Source of the DNA: Humulus lupulus
Taxonomy: Eukaryota > Streptophyta > Magnoliopsida > Rosales > Cannabaceae
DNA length: 64,000 nt
Direction: 5' to 3'
Assembly: GCF_963169125.1 (NCBI RefSeq)
Contig: NC_084794.1
Location: 152,530,858-152,594,857, forward strand
This document shows, in pieces, positions 33,041 to 43,853 of this stretch. The position numbers and the translations under genes were made by a program. Within the stretch, counting starts at the first letter, position 1; the number at the start of each line of letters is the position of its first letter. Below the pieces are notes generated by a model. It worked only from the letters and a program-made list of their open reading frames with translations. It searched no databases and was not told the DNA's origin.

Positions 33041-33520
33041 ATACATAATTTATTGATGACCTCATTAAATAACTTCATGAGTTATTGAGAAGGTTTACTA
33101 TTATTTAATTTATCATCAGAAAATAAATAAGCATTAAAATTACCAATAATTAACCATGGTAAAAGGGGGAAACATCATAAAGTTTAGATAATAAGTACCA
33201 AGTAACCATCAAATCATCAGTATAAGAGGAACCATAGAAACTAGATAAGTGCCAAGATATATTATCTGAAAAGGTTACAAAGAGCTCTTTATGATTAAGA
33301 GAATAAGACAAAATATTAACCTTTACATCATTACACCAAAGCAAAACTAATCCTCCCCCTAAGTTTCTTCTTGGGACTTCAAAACCATTATCCAAATGCA
33401 TCAAGTTCTTCAGCCTATTTACTGAGCCAATAACTTAGTTTCAAAAATAAACAAAACAATTGGCTTATGTTGCTTAACAAGAAGGGAGAGTTGTCTGAAT
33501 GCCTGAGAACTCCCCAAACC
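33041..33520 (-). pseudogene. LINE endonuclease fragment
   Basis: It reads GLGSSQAFRQLSLLVKQHKP, then FIFETKL (the Glu of the endonuclease motif). After stops and a frame change near 33430 it continues NGFEVPRRNLGGGLVLLWCN, NILSYSLNHKELFVTF, WHLSSFYGSSYTDDLMVTW and a LLIGNFNAY motif. This is the exonuclease/endonuclease/phosphatase fold found at the start of plant L1 ORF2; it nicks target DNA. Later ORF2 domains (reverse transcriptase) are absent because Tat-A begins at 33035. The VLLW, FYGS and IGNFN landmarks match the family order. Confidence 0.8.
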
Positions 33521-33543
33521 TCAGGCATTCCAGCTTATAAGAC

Positions 33544-34602
33544 TCATTTTTTTGGGCGGGTGTGCGTAGCATCACCCGCCTGTTCAATGTCAGAAGAAGA
33601 TGAACCAACAACATCATCATGCCCCTTAGCCCTAACACACTTGAACATGGATCTAGCAGTGCCTCCAACCACTGCAGTTTGCCTAGTAAGCACAGGCCTC
33701 TTCACTCTTTGTGCAGAGGCCAGACCCTTTCCAGCAACATCAACTATAGTGTGAGGGACATGCATATTATAGCTTTGCATCACTTAAAACATGAGAAAAA
33801 ACATTTCAATAGTCATAGGAGAAGAACTAGAATCGAGTATAAGAGATTTTTCTTGGACTATATTAGGGTTAATGAGGAATGGTACCATAATGGGAGGGAT
33901 GTAAGTGCCAACATGCTTGCTAATGAACGATAGCAAAGGTTTGGGAGACATGAGTTGGTTAGTTGGGTGTGTAACCATGTATTGGAGGACAACATCCTGA
34001 CTTATGGGAGAATTTCCTAATCCAGGTGAGGAACTAGAGTGAACGGATACTTCCTGAATGGAGACGGTGGATGGAATGCTAAAAGGGGCTTGCTTTGAAG
34101 GATTTAGCAATGGCTCTTAAGGTGGATTTATAAAGCATGGCTAGACTCACCATATATTCATCAAACTTCTCAAGATACTTGACTCAAGAGAGATAAGTGT
34201 GATCAAGTTTACCACAATGATAACATAAATCAGAGAGACACTCATATTTAAAATCTAGCCATTTTGGATCTTGGAAACCAGAAAAAGAAACAGAGATACC
34301 CCTTATAATAGACTTATTTACATCCAAAAGAACTCTAAGTCTGAGAAAAGGGCTAGAATATTCATAATACAAGTTCGAATCAACATCTATAAGGTCACCC
34401 ATAGTAGTACCTATCAGTTTGGCAAACTCAGGCGATCGCTTCCCAAAAGGAATGGAATATATTTGGATCCATAATGGAACAAAATGAAGGACAGACTATT
34501 CAAGGTTAGGCATACCATCAGGGACTCCAAACAATACTAGGCTTTGATCAAAATGCCAAGGTTGACCTTCTAGAACCCTTTTCCTATCCCCATCACACCC
34601 AT
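33544..34602 (-). pseudogene. LINE ORF1 fragment (DUF4283-like with zinc knuckle)
   Basis: It begins at the right edge with FDQSLVLFGVPDGMPNLE, then WIQIYSIPFGKRSPEFAKL and GDLIDVDSNLYYEYSSPFLR. Next come RVLLDVNKSIIRGISVSF, WLDFKYECLSDLCYHCGKLDH, and a long Ser/Pro-rich linker down to 33544. This is the usual plan of plant L1 ORF1 proteins (DUF4283, then a CCHC knuckle), which bind the element RNA. The last Cys of the knuckle has become a stop (HTYLS-stop). Other stops separate the linker frames. It ends close to the start of the endonuclease reading, as in intact L1s. Confidence 0.75.
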
Positions 34603-35215
34603 TGTAGCATCCTAAATTTGCTAATAAGGCTTAGGACCTTGATTAGCGTGCCTGGAGGGCAATAATTGATTTAATTATGTTAATAAATGAATTTGATGAT
34701 TGTATGATTAGAAATGCTTGTTTAGGTTAATTAAATATGCATGTGGGCCCCATTTGGCTATTAGGGTCATAATTGTAATTTTTAGCCCGTTGAGGGCATA
34801 AATGCAATATTTGTGTATATTGTGATTGATACCACGAGTGAGTGGTGATATATTTGTGATGCATGATCTAATACGGTCCTAGGGAGCAGTTTAACTAGAA
34901 AGTCACAACGGGGTCGAATACCCGGCTCGGGAGGAGCCTTGGGGTATTTTGGGAACATATTATGTGTTCGGGATTTATCGAGTAACGGGTAGTAGTTTAG
35001 TAATTATTTGGACATGTCAGGATTAAACAGGGATTTATGGTAACACTCGAGGAATTAGCGGGATTTGGCAATTGATGAAATTTCCCTTGGTTACACTTGA
35101 GAATTTAGATGAGCTTAAGGGGTATTTTGGACATTTGGCTAGGGATAGATTTAAATGCTTGAGTTGCTAAGATGTTATAAGGAAAAACAGAAGGGGGATA
35201 ACATTAACTCTCACA

Positions 35216-35251
<36 letters not shown>

Positions 35252-36903
35252 GTCGGTTCTCACTCTCTTTCTTTGGTGTTGGAGAATTTTGAAGGAATTT
35301 GAGAGTCTTAAGCTGAAGAATTGAGGGATCTTGCTTGCTGTGCTTAAGGGAAACAATTCAGGGGAGGAGATACCACAGAGGTAAGGGTTAATCTAACTTA
35401 TTTTATTAGTTTTTGTTGTTGAATTCTGCTGGAAATAGAGGCTTGCATGGGAGTGAGTTTTGATTTGAATTTTAGTGTTAGTGAGGATTAGGGAGTTGTT
35501 CTTAGGTGGATGTGATGTCTAGGTTGTGTGGACAAGGAATCCAAGTTCAATTCTGATTAAGTGATGTTTGAAGTATGGAAATGGGGTTTAGGCTCGAGGA
35601 AAACACAGAAAACAGGGAAAAATTTCTGGGTTTCGGGCTCGAGTCGCAGCCTTGTTCTTCAGGCAATGCGGCCCGTGCGTGTCGAAGAGGCTAGGAGCCT
35701 CTATTTGCTTAGGCATGCCGCGGCGCAAGGTTTGGGCATTGCGGCCCGTGTCCCTCAGCAGAGAGACATTTTGCCTCTGACTTGGGGCGCACCGCAACCC
35801 TTAAGGGGGGCTGGGCCGCGGCTCAAATGTAGAATTTTGGCTGTTTGAAGGATTTTAGCTCGGGAACCCAAATGTTAAGGCTCGGGAAGGATTTTACCAC
35901 CTGGTTTGGTAGAATCTAAGGTCCCAGAGGCTAGAATTATATTCTGAAGTTATTTATTGGATTAGAACTTTATGGATGGATATTATGCATATGTTGTGAC
36001 TAGGTTTTCAACGAGGCTTGGGTTAGAGGACGTGCTCGGGATTGCGGTGCTTAGGAAGCTTGAGACACAGGTAAGAAACCTGTTGTACCCGTAGAGTAGG
36101 GTGTGGCCCTATTGTTTGTATTGCAGGGTGTGGCCCTATTGATTGAATTGTAGGGCGTAGCCCTATTGTTTATGTTTAGTATATGTTTAAATATATGTTG
36201 ATATTATGCTATGTAATGCATATTTGTGAGGAAACGGCGAAGGCTGGGAACAGCGAAGGTCGAGAACAGCAGAAAGCCGAGTACGGCAAGGGGACGGGAA
36301 TGGCGTTGAGCATGTGGAGTGCAATCCATTAGGGCGAGACCCTCCTAGGGTGCTGGAGACATCCTCTCGATGAAGACCGCGTACCCAGGGCCTAGTAACA
36401 CACTTGGGACGACATGGCTGCTATGTGTTTAGCCAGTTGACTGCTTTGTTATATATTGTTGATAGATATGCGTATGTTATCTGCTTTGTGTTGAGTTTTC
36501 TTGCTGGGTTTTGGCTCACGGGTGCTCTATGGTGCAGGTAAGGGCAAGGGAAAAGTCAACCAACCATGAGTATGGAAAGCGTGGAGCGACGGGTACATGT
36601 TCGGCCTGCCTGGCCGCCACGGGCAGGGTTATTTTTGGAAGATGTAATGTATTGGTTTATTTGTGGCTTAGGCCGACCGTAACTATCTTTTTTAAATGTA
36701 AAGTATTTTCTAAACAACTTTTTAGGATCCCAAATGTGTAACTCTTTACAATTTCAATGAATGACCAAGTTTTTATATTGAGTGTCTTAAAATGACTTTT
36801 ATTCCAGTTTGGCTACACTTTTAACCTAAAACCTCGATTAGTGAGCTAATGGCGCGTTTTTTTAACTCACTTAGTAACGGCTCTAAAGAAGTAGAGCGTT
36901 GCA
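34603..36903 (+). mobile_element. 5' LTR of the plus-strand chromovirus
   Basis: 2,301 bp from TGTAGCATCCTAAATTTG to AGAGCGTTGCA. It has a CT microsatellite at about 35215-35248, much longer than in the partner LTR (62593-62611). A GC module (GCCGCGGC, GCGGCCCG) occupies about 35665-35825. Three tandem units of GGGTGTGGCCCTATTG lie at about 36098-36165. GGTAAG blocks sit near 35380, 36070 and 36537. The ORF at 35561-35848 falls in this GC module and also appears in the partner LTR, but it is probably noncoding. Confidence 0.9.
36098..36165. repeat. Three ~31-bp tandem units in LTR
   Basis: AGGGTGTGGCCCTATTG or AGGGCGTAGCCCTATTG is repeated three times. It is also present in the partner LTR near 63467-63534. 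Confidence 0.8.
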
Positions 36904-37261
36904 ACTTGGTATCAGAGAGAGCCAATGTTAATGGCTCCAAGAGATCAATCAAACATGTACGCTAGCTGCCAGTGACAAGCTCGACTTAGGGTTGGTTGGT
37001 AATTATTGAATTATATGCTTGATTGTTTGTTAAAGTGCCCTGTTTTCCTGAATATTTTATATAGAGCATGATGAATGAGGTTATATATGCATGATGCTAG
37101 GGCATGGCCCCCTTGATTTTTGTATGTTATTTGTGATATGTGGATTTGCTGGTTGTGATTGGTTGATGAGTTTGGGAGGTGGTTTTGGATGTTGTTATCA
37201 TGCCTGATGGACAGCATCATTGATTGCAGGCATATTGTTATAATGCCTCAGTGATTAATCA
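36904..37261 (+). other. Leader and primer-binding site of the plus-strand chromovirus
   Basis: TTGGTATCAGAGA at 36906-36918 is the initiator tRNA-Met primer site with its last base changed. The remainder is noncoding, with no other signal recognised, up to the gag start near 37262. Confidence 0.8.
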
Positions 37262-39107
37262 GACTCCGCGGTAGTAGGGCCGAGGATGACAACCAGGGTC
37301 AGGTACCTCCACCTGCCCCACCAAATTGGAAACAGTTATTTGCCGAGATGGAAGCTAGACTTCACCGAACAGAAGAAGAGCATCAGGCCCCTCCTCATGG
37401 CATTGGGTTGCAAGTTCCACAGGTTGTGGCACCAGTGCTAGCTCAGCTTGCTATGGAGAATAGATGGGAACCATTGTATGAGAGGTTCAGGAAGCAGCAT
37501 CCTCCCACCTTCGAGGGTGGACTTGACCCACTGCGGGCAAAGTAGTGGATGAACATGATTTCTTCCGTCCTGGATTTCATGAGGGTGGAAGGGAATGAGA
37601 AAGTAGCTTGTGCCAACTACATGTTGAGAGAAGACGCCCGCATCTAGTGGGATGTTGTGTTGTAGAGAAGGAATGTTGCAGTTATGACTTGGGAAGAGTT
37701 CAGAAACATTTTCAATGAGAAGTATTACAGTGTCGCAATCTGAGCTGCGAAGGTTGATGAGTTTACCAACCTAACTCTGAATCGAATGATGGTTACTGAG
37801 TATGCTCTAAAGTTTGACCGGTTAGCGAAGTTCGCTCCAGATTTGGTACCGACTGACATGGCATGAAGAGAACGATTTGTGTTGGCATTGAATGTTATGA
37901 TCGCCCGTGATGTCAAGATAAATTTGGATCAGGGGACTACCACTTATGCACAGGTAGTGGACAAGGCCATTACAGCTGAGGGGGTCGAGGATCAGATATG
38001 GAGAGAGGGCGCTGCTAGGTGCGATGCTAGGAGAAAGGTGCCTCCTTTCACTGGATCTAGTTAGGGTAGTTGCCCCAATGAGCAGAAGAGAAAGGCCCTA
38101 GACTCTTTTGCTCCTCTTAGCTCGGATAGGAGGGCACAGGGTGCTTTTAGTGATTGTCAGGGCAGGGGAGACAATTGGAGGAGTTTCCCAGTTTGTCCTC
38201 GGTGCAGACGATGACATCAGGTAGAGTGCAGGATCAGGACTTGCTTTACTTGTGGGAGCATCAGTCACTTGAGGAAGGATTGCCCACAAGCCAGAAAGGA
38301 AGAGCCGAAATAGAGAAACAGTCTCACTCCTGCTAGAGTATTTACTTTGACCCAGACTAAGGCTGAGGCTAGCCCCTCGGTCGTGATAGGTCAGATTTCT
38401 AGTGTTGGTTCTTCTTTTACTGCATTTATTGATTTGGGGGCTACTCATTCATTTGTTTCTGCTAAAATGATAGCTCAGTTGTGTAGACCTAGTGATTTGT
38501 ATGCTAGGGGATTTCATACTTTGTTGCCGACTGGGGAACTGGTAGTCTCTAGGAGATGGGTTAGAATATTGCCAGTAGAGATAGACAGTAGGGAGTTATC
38601 TGGTGGATCTGATTGAGCTATTAATGAATGACTTTGATATGATCATAGGGATGGATTGGTTATCAAAGTATGGGGCGACAATTGACTACAAGTGCAGAAT
38701 GGTGACCTTTGAACCAGAAGGAGAGGTACCTTTTGTATTCGTGGGGACAGTGAGTGGTCCGCGAGCACCTATGATTTCGGCATTAAAGGCTAGAGACCTG
38801 ATGTAGGAGGGTTGTATAGGATTCCTAACAAATATTGTGGATACCTCTAGAGTTATGTCGGATGGACCGAGTGAGACCAGACTGGTATGTGAGTTTCCAG
38901 ATTTGTTCCCCGCAGACTTGCTAGGGTTGCCACCACACCGGGAGATTGAGTTCGTCATAGAGTTGGCACCAGGGGCGGAGCTAGTATCTAGGACACCTAA
39001 TAGAATGGCTCCAACAAATTTGAAGGAATTGAAGATTCAGTTGCAAGAGTTACTGGATTTGGGATTTATTAGACCCAGTTTTTCACCATGGGGTGCTCTA
39101 GTGTTGG
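37262..39107 (+). pseudogene. gag-pol: gag, protease and start of RT, heavily mutated
   Basis: The reading shows PPNWKQLFAEMEARLHRTEEE, then [45 protein letters not shown], and TTTYAQVVDKAITAEGVEDQ. The zinc knuckle is CFTCGSISHLRKDC. The protease motif is FIDLGATHSF, so the Ser next to the catalytic Asp is replaced. GMDWLSKYGATID and [12 protein letters not shown] follow at the RT start. At least eight in-frame stops interrupt gag, several replacing Trp, Gln or Arg codons, and an extra base near 38600 shifts the frame after SREL. The reading ends at about 39107, where copia LTR sequence begins. It is the same clade as the 14-19 kb element and equivalent to its residues 1-580. Confidence 0.88.
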
Positions 39108-39825
39108 TCGAATTTACTAGTGAAGGTTAATTCATAACCAAATTATGAATTTGAGCTCAATAACCTTTCAGTCCCAAAATTCAACCCTTAAGAGAACCAT
39201 TATTCAATCTCTTACGAGAAGGTATAGATTCCTTATCTGTATACTATGTCCCCAGCCATTTACATTAATGAGTTCCCAAAACAAAAGTTTCTAGTTTGAT
39301 CATTCTGACAAACCCTAACGAGTGAATCAAAGAACTCATATAACATAAACAAGAGTTCATAGTAACTTCAGGATTAAGATCTATTTGTATACGATCATCA
39401 GTTAATATATTTAATTAATACTTCGAAACGATATTTAACTAAGTATTAATAAACATATCTGGTCCAGTTCTATATATTCTCTAATATATAAAGTACCTCC
39501 ACTAAAGTGTCCTACTACATTAGTAATCCGGATCTAGATCACATGTATTCATAATACTAGCGGACCGTACTTGCAGTAATTAATCTAAAGATTCCATAAC
39601 TTTATTTTACTGTGAACTATTCAAGTTCATTTATCTCAAACACAATCCTCCCGTACCAATACGTGGTTGAGATCACATATATGAACTTAGAAAATTTTCT
39701 AATATTTACTTAATATTATCACAGAATAATATAGTCCATAAATATATGCATAAAAAATTCAATTTATTTATTTATTTCTTAAAACAATGTCTATTACATA
39801 TGCTTTTAGGGCACAATTCCAAACA
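39108..39825 (-). mobile_element. 3' LTR of the copia element (3' part deleted)
   Basis: The right edge reads GGGCACAATTCCAAACA (TGTTTGGAATTGTGCCC on the coding strand), next to the polypurine tract. Only about 718 bp remain. The left edge near TTTACTAGTGAAGG is a deletion junction with chromovirus RT. It is parallel to the fragment at 4931-5668 and to 60100-60386. Confidence 0.85.
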
Positions 39826-39839
39826 ATCACCCACTTGCC
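39826..39839 (-). promoter_or_regulatory. Polypurine tract of the copia element
   Basis: The coding strand reads GGGCAAGTGGGTGAT directly before the LTR start. It lies immediately after the polyprotein stop. Confidence 0.75.
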
Positions 39840-41981
39840 CTAAAGCAAATGAGGCATCTCTCTCATTCCCATGTTTCTTACATGCTCCTTAAAAGATTTC
39901 ATGGATAAATTCTTTGTGAAAGGATCTGCAAGATTATGCTCTGAAGTTATCTTCATAACTGCAACATCTCCTCGGTGAACTATCTCTCTGATCAAGTGAT
40001 ACTTCCTCTCGATATGCTTTCCCCTCTTGTGACTCTGTGGTTCCTTTGAGTTAGCTACTGCCCCACTGTTGTCACAATATTGGACTAGTGGCTTATCCAC
40101 ATCTGGCACTACTTCCAGATCGAAATAGAACTTCTTAAGCCACACAGCCTCCTTAGCTGCTTCACAAGTTGCTATATACTCAGCTTCCATGGTGGAGTCT
40201 ACAATGCTAGTTTGTTTAATACTTCGCCAGACTACTGCTCCTCCTTCAAGAGTAAACACTGATCCAGAAGTCAATTTCCGACTATCTCTGTCTGATTGAA
40301 AATCAGAATTAGTGTAACCAGTGGGGTTCATATCTCCACCTGAATATACAAGCATATAATCTCTAGTATTTCTAAGATACTTGAGAATATTCTTCACTAC
40401 AATCCAATGACTCAATCCAGTATTGGATTGATAACGATTGACTATCCCTACTGCATAACCAATGTCAGGTCTTGTACATAGCATAGCGTACATAAGACTG
40501 CCTACCGCTGAGGCATAGGGATACTGTCTCATATCTTCCTCTTCCTGAGGTGTTTTGGGACACTGCTCCTTGGAAAGGACTACCCTAGAACGGGTTGGCA
40601 TATCACCCTTTTTGGAGTTTTGCATATTAAAGCGCTCTAGCACCTTATCAATATAAGTTGCTTGAGACAGTGTCAAAGTCTTGTTCTGTCTATCTCTAAG
40701 AATTTGAATGCCCATAACATACTTGACTTCTCCCAAATCTTTCATTTGGAATTGTTCATCTAACCAGTTATTTACCTTTGATAATGATGTTACGTCATTT
40801 CCAATCAATAATATATCACCAACGTAAAGAACGAGGAATACTACTACACCATTTTTGATTTGTTTATAGACACAAGGTTTGTCAACGTTTTGTTCAAAAC
40901 CAAACGTTTTAATTGTGTCATCAAATCTAAGATTCCAAGATCTAGAAGCTTGTTTGAGTCCATAGATGGACCTAAGAAGCTTGCAAAAAAATTTCTCTTG
41001 ACCTTTTACTTTGAACCCTTCAGGTTGAGACATGTAAATGGTTTCGTCAAGGAAGCCATTCAGAAAAAAAATTTTGACATCCATTTGCCAAATCTCATAA
41101 TCCATGCACACAGCAGTGGATAAGAGTATACGAATGGATTTTAGCATGGCTACAGGAGAAAAAGTTTCTTCATAATCAACCCCTTCTTTCTGTGTGTAGC
41201 CTTTGGCTACAAGCCTTGCATTGAAAGTCTCTACTTTCCCATCCGCTCCACTTTTCTTCTTGAATATCCACTTGCAACCAATGGGTTTGATATTCTCTGG
41301 TGGATCTTCAAGAACCCAGACAGAATTGGAATACATCGATTCCATTTCTTGGTTCATAGCGTCTTGCCATTTTTCCTTGTTAGAATCATTCATTGCATCT
41401 TTAAATGTCAATGGATCATCTTTATTTGTGTCAGACACAAGAATTTGAACATCGTGTTCATAGAATATGGGTTGCTTACTAACCGTCCCACTACGACGAG
41501 GCTCTCTACTATTCTGACTAGAACTAGCAGTTTCCTCTTGCCATTTTTCATTGGTTGTTGTTGGTGACTTTGCAACTTCATTCGAGACCATCTCCTCCAG
41601 TACAACCTTAATGCGAGGTTTGTCATTATTAACATAGTCATGTTCAAGAAAAGTTGAATTTGTTGATACAAATGTTTTATTTTCTTTTGGACTGTAGAAA
41701 ATTTCACCTCTAGTCTCTTTGGAATATCCCACAAACATGCACACTTCAGAGCGTGATTCCAACTTCCCGGTCTTTCCTTTTAGCACATGTGCAGGACACC
41801 CCCAAATGCGAAAATGGTGTAAACTAGGTTTACAACCATTCCATAATTCCATGGGTGTCTTCTGGATAGACTTAGATGGAACAACATTCAATATGTATAG
41901 AGCACATTGAATTGCATAGCCCCAGAATGACAGTGGTAATGATGAGAAGCTCATCATTGATCTAACCATATCTTGTAACAT
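39840..41981 (-). pseudogene. pol: Copia polyprotein C-terminal half: integrase end, RT and RNase H
   Basis: 713 open codons. The first ~60 residues finish integrase (LPLSFWGYAIQCALYILNVV, PMELWNGCKPSLHHFRIWGC). Reverse transcriptase follows at about 215-460: WQDAMNQEMESMYSN, CKWIFKKK, RLVAKGYTQKEGVDYEETFS, WQMDVKIFFLNG, KLLRSIYGLKQASRSWN. RNase H is toward the end (TGYTNSDFQSDRDSRKLTSG, WRSIKQTSIVDSTMEAEYIA). The RT active site reads LYVGDILL instead of the family YVDD, so one catalytic Asp is Gly and the enzyme is dead. It lies in the same frame as the gag-protease ORF; the 111 codons between hold the broken integrase core. The stop is a TAG beside the polypurine tract. Confidence 0.93.
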
Positions 41982-42314
41982 TCTGTTCCGTCTTTCTGAA
42001 ACACCATTTTGCTATGGCATTCTAGGTGATGTGAGTTGGGATTGAATACCATGCTCATGCAGATGGTCCTTGAATTCAAAATCCAAGTACTCTCCTCCTC
42101 AATCAGATCAAAGAAATTTCAGTGATTTACCTAATTGTTTTTCAGCCTTTGATCGAAATTCTTTGAACTTTCCAAAAGTTTTAGATTTTCTTTGCATTAA
42201 GTATAGGTAACCATATCTTGAATAATTTTCAACAAAAATGACAAAGTATTCATAACCTCCTCTTGCTTGTACATTAAGTGGACTGCAAACATCCGTACGT
42301 ACCAGCTGAAGTGG
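41982..42314 (-). pseudogene. pol: Copia integrase core with in-frame stops
   Basis: 111 codons in frame between the two large ORFs. They read PLQLVRTDVCSPLN, GGYEYFVIFVENYSRYGYLY and FKEFRSKAEKQLGKSLK, then a GGEYLDFEF motif and QNGVSERRNRMLQDM, with about four stop codons. This is the catalytic core of copia integrase (D in LVRTD, SD-GGEY, and E in SERRNR). At least one stop replaces the Arg of SDRGGEY. One ancestral polyprotein of about 1,340 codons is implied. Confidence 0.85.
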
Positions 42315-43853
42315 TCATGTAGCTCTTGAACCTTTAGCAGAGAAAGGTCTCTTGATCATCTTGCCATCTAGAAAGGACTCACAAACAGGGAGAGATCCAA
42401 TAGATAGTTCTCTTAAAGGACAATCCTTTACAAGCCTATTAATTCTATCTAGACCAATATGGCCCAATCTCAAGTGCCACAGATATGTGTTGCCATTGAA
42501 ATCAGTCTTTTGTCGTTTAAAAGATCTAGGATAAGTTGTTTTAAATAATTCAGAATTATAAGCAGATTTCTCTTTAGCTTGCAGTTTATAAAGCCCATCA
42601 ATAGATTTTGCAGAACATATCTTAAAACCATATCTCGAAATAACATTCGAACTATTATTAAAAGAAATTTTAAAACCTTGTTCATGCAACATAGAAACAG
42701 AAATTAAGTTTCTAGAAAATCCAGGAATATAATAAACGTTCTCTAAAATAAGAAATTTATTCTTCTCAAATTCCAAACGGGCTGTTCCAACTGTTGCTGC
42801 AGAGACAATCTGACCACTGCCTACCCTCATAGTCACCTCTCCATCAGCAAGCTTCCTCGTTGAACTAAGAATCTGTAGAGAAAAACAAACATGGTTAGTG
42901 GCTCTTGAATCTACTATCCAAGATGAGGAATTGTCTTCCACTAAACAAGCTTCTAACACAAGTAAATCAAATTTACCTTTCTTTTTCTCTTTCAGGTCAG
43001 CGAGATACTTTGGATAGTTTCTCTTCCAGTGACCATCTACTCTGCAGTGAAAACAAGTCCCTTTAGGGGTCTTCTTTTTGGAGCTCTTGGTGTTCTTTTT
43101 CTCTTTGCCTTTGGATGACTTGTTAGGCTTCTTTGAATTCTTGTCTTTTCCTTTCTCTTTGTCCTTTCCATATCCATTTTTCCTCTTTTTGGTTTTATCC
43201 TTTGAAGAGGATGGGCCAGAATTAGCAACATTTGCATCTCCTTCTTTCTCAGAACCTTTGTTAAGAGATTCATAAGTTTGCAACTCATTCAACAACGGTG
43301 TCATGTTATATTCTAATTTGTTCATGACATAGTTTGTTGTAAAACCTTTAAAAGCTAGAGAAAGCGATTCAAGTATAATGCTTACTTGAGTCCTTTCATC
43401 AATGGTTGCCCCATGGATAATGGAATCGTGCATTATATTGATCATGTCTAATACATGTTCTCTGACAGAAACTCCTTTCTTCATTTTCTTGGTCATGTAG
43501 GATTTGGTGGCCTCATGCCTATATTGATCTGAATGCTGCCCAAATATATCTTGAAGGGAATCCCAGATCTCATAAGCAGTCTCAGTGTCTAAAAACTTCT
43601 TTCTCAGCACATCGCTCATACTTGCAAGCATATAACATTTTGCTTTATTGTTTGATAAGATCCAATTATCAAACTTTTCCCTTGCATTTTTGGCAATAGT
43701 AGCAGGAGGGACTTTAAGACACTCCTCAGTCAAGACAAATTTGTGGTTCTCACATATTAATACAATGTTCATGTTTGATTTTCATTTCATGTAGTTTTCA
43801 CCAGTCAACTTTTCATTAGCAAGTATAGAAGATACATGATTTGAGCTAGACAT
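42315..43853 (-). pseudogene. gag-pol: Copia gag, protease and integrase zinc finger
   Basis: 485 codons are open from 43772. The same frame extends back through one stop to the likely original ATG at 43853 (MSSSNHVSSILANEKLTGEN). Gag (UBN2-type) spans residues 1-200: FDNWILSNNKAKCYMLASMS, YEIWDSLQDIFGQHSDQYRH, SVREHVLDMINIMHDS. A Lys-rich linker precedes the zinc knuckle CFHCRVDGHWKRNY, whose last Cys is Tyr. The protease motif reads WIVDSRATNH, with Arg for Gly beside the catalytic Asp. The GAG-pre-integrase zinc finger follows (WHLRLGHIGLDRI, KDCPL). Knuckle and protease are therefore both damaged, in line with a dead copy. Confidence 0.9.

Larger units (their letters stand above)
33036..34602 (-). 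mobile_element. L1-type LINE remnant
   Basis: The minus-strand order is the C-terminal half of ORF1 (34602-33544) followed by the start of ORF2 endonuclease (33520-33041). It is cut on the left by the LTR of Tat-A, in the middle of the endonuclease. On the right it is cut by the 5' LTR of the plus-strand chromovirus at 34603, in the middle of ORF1. The rest of ORF1 should therefore lie beyond the right end of this window. Confidence 0.8.

Noticed and set aside
35561..35848. 95-codon ORF repeated at 62941-63216
   Set aside because: It is repeated only because both lie in LTRs of the same element; the frames differ by shifts and it overlaps the GC module.
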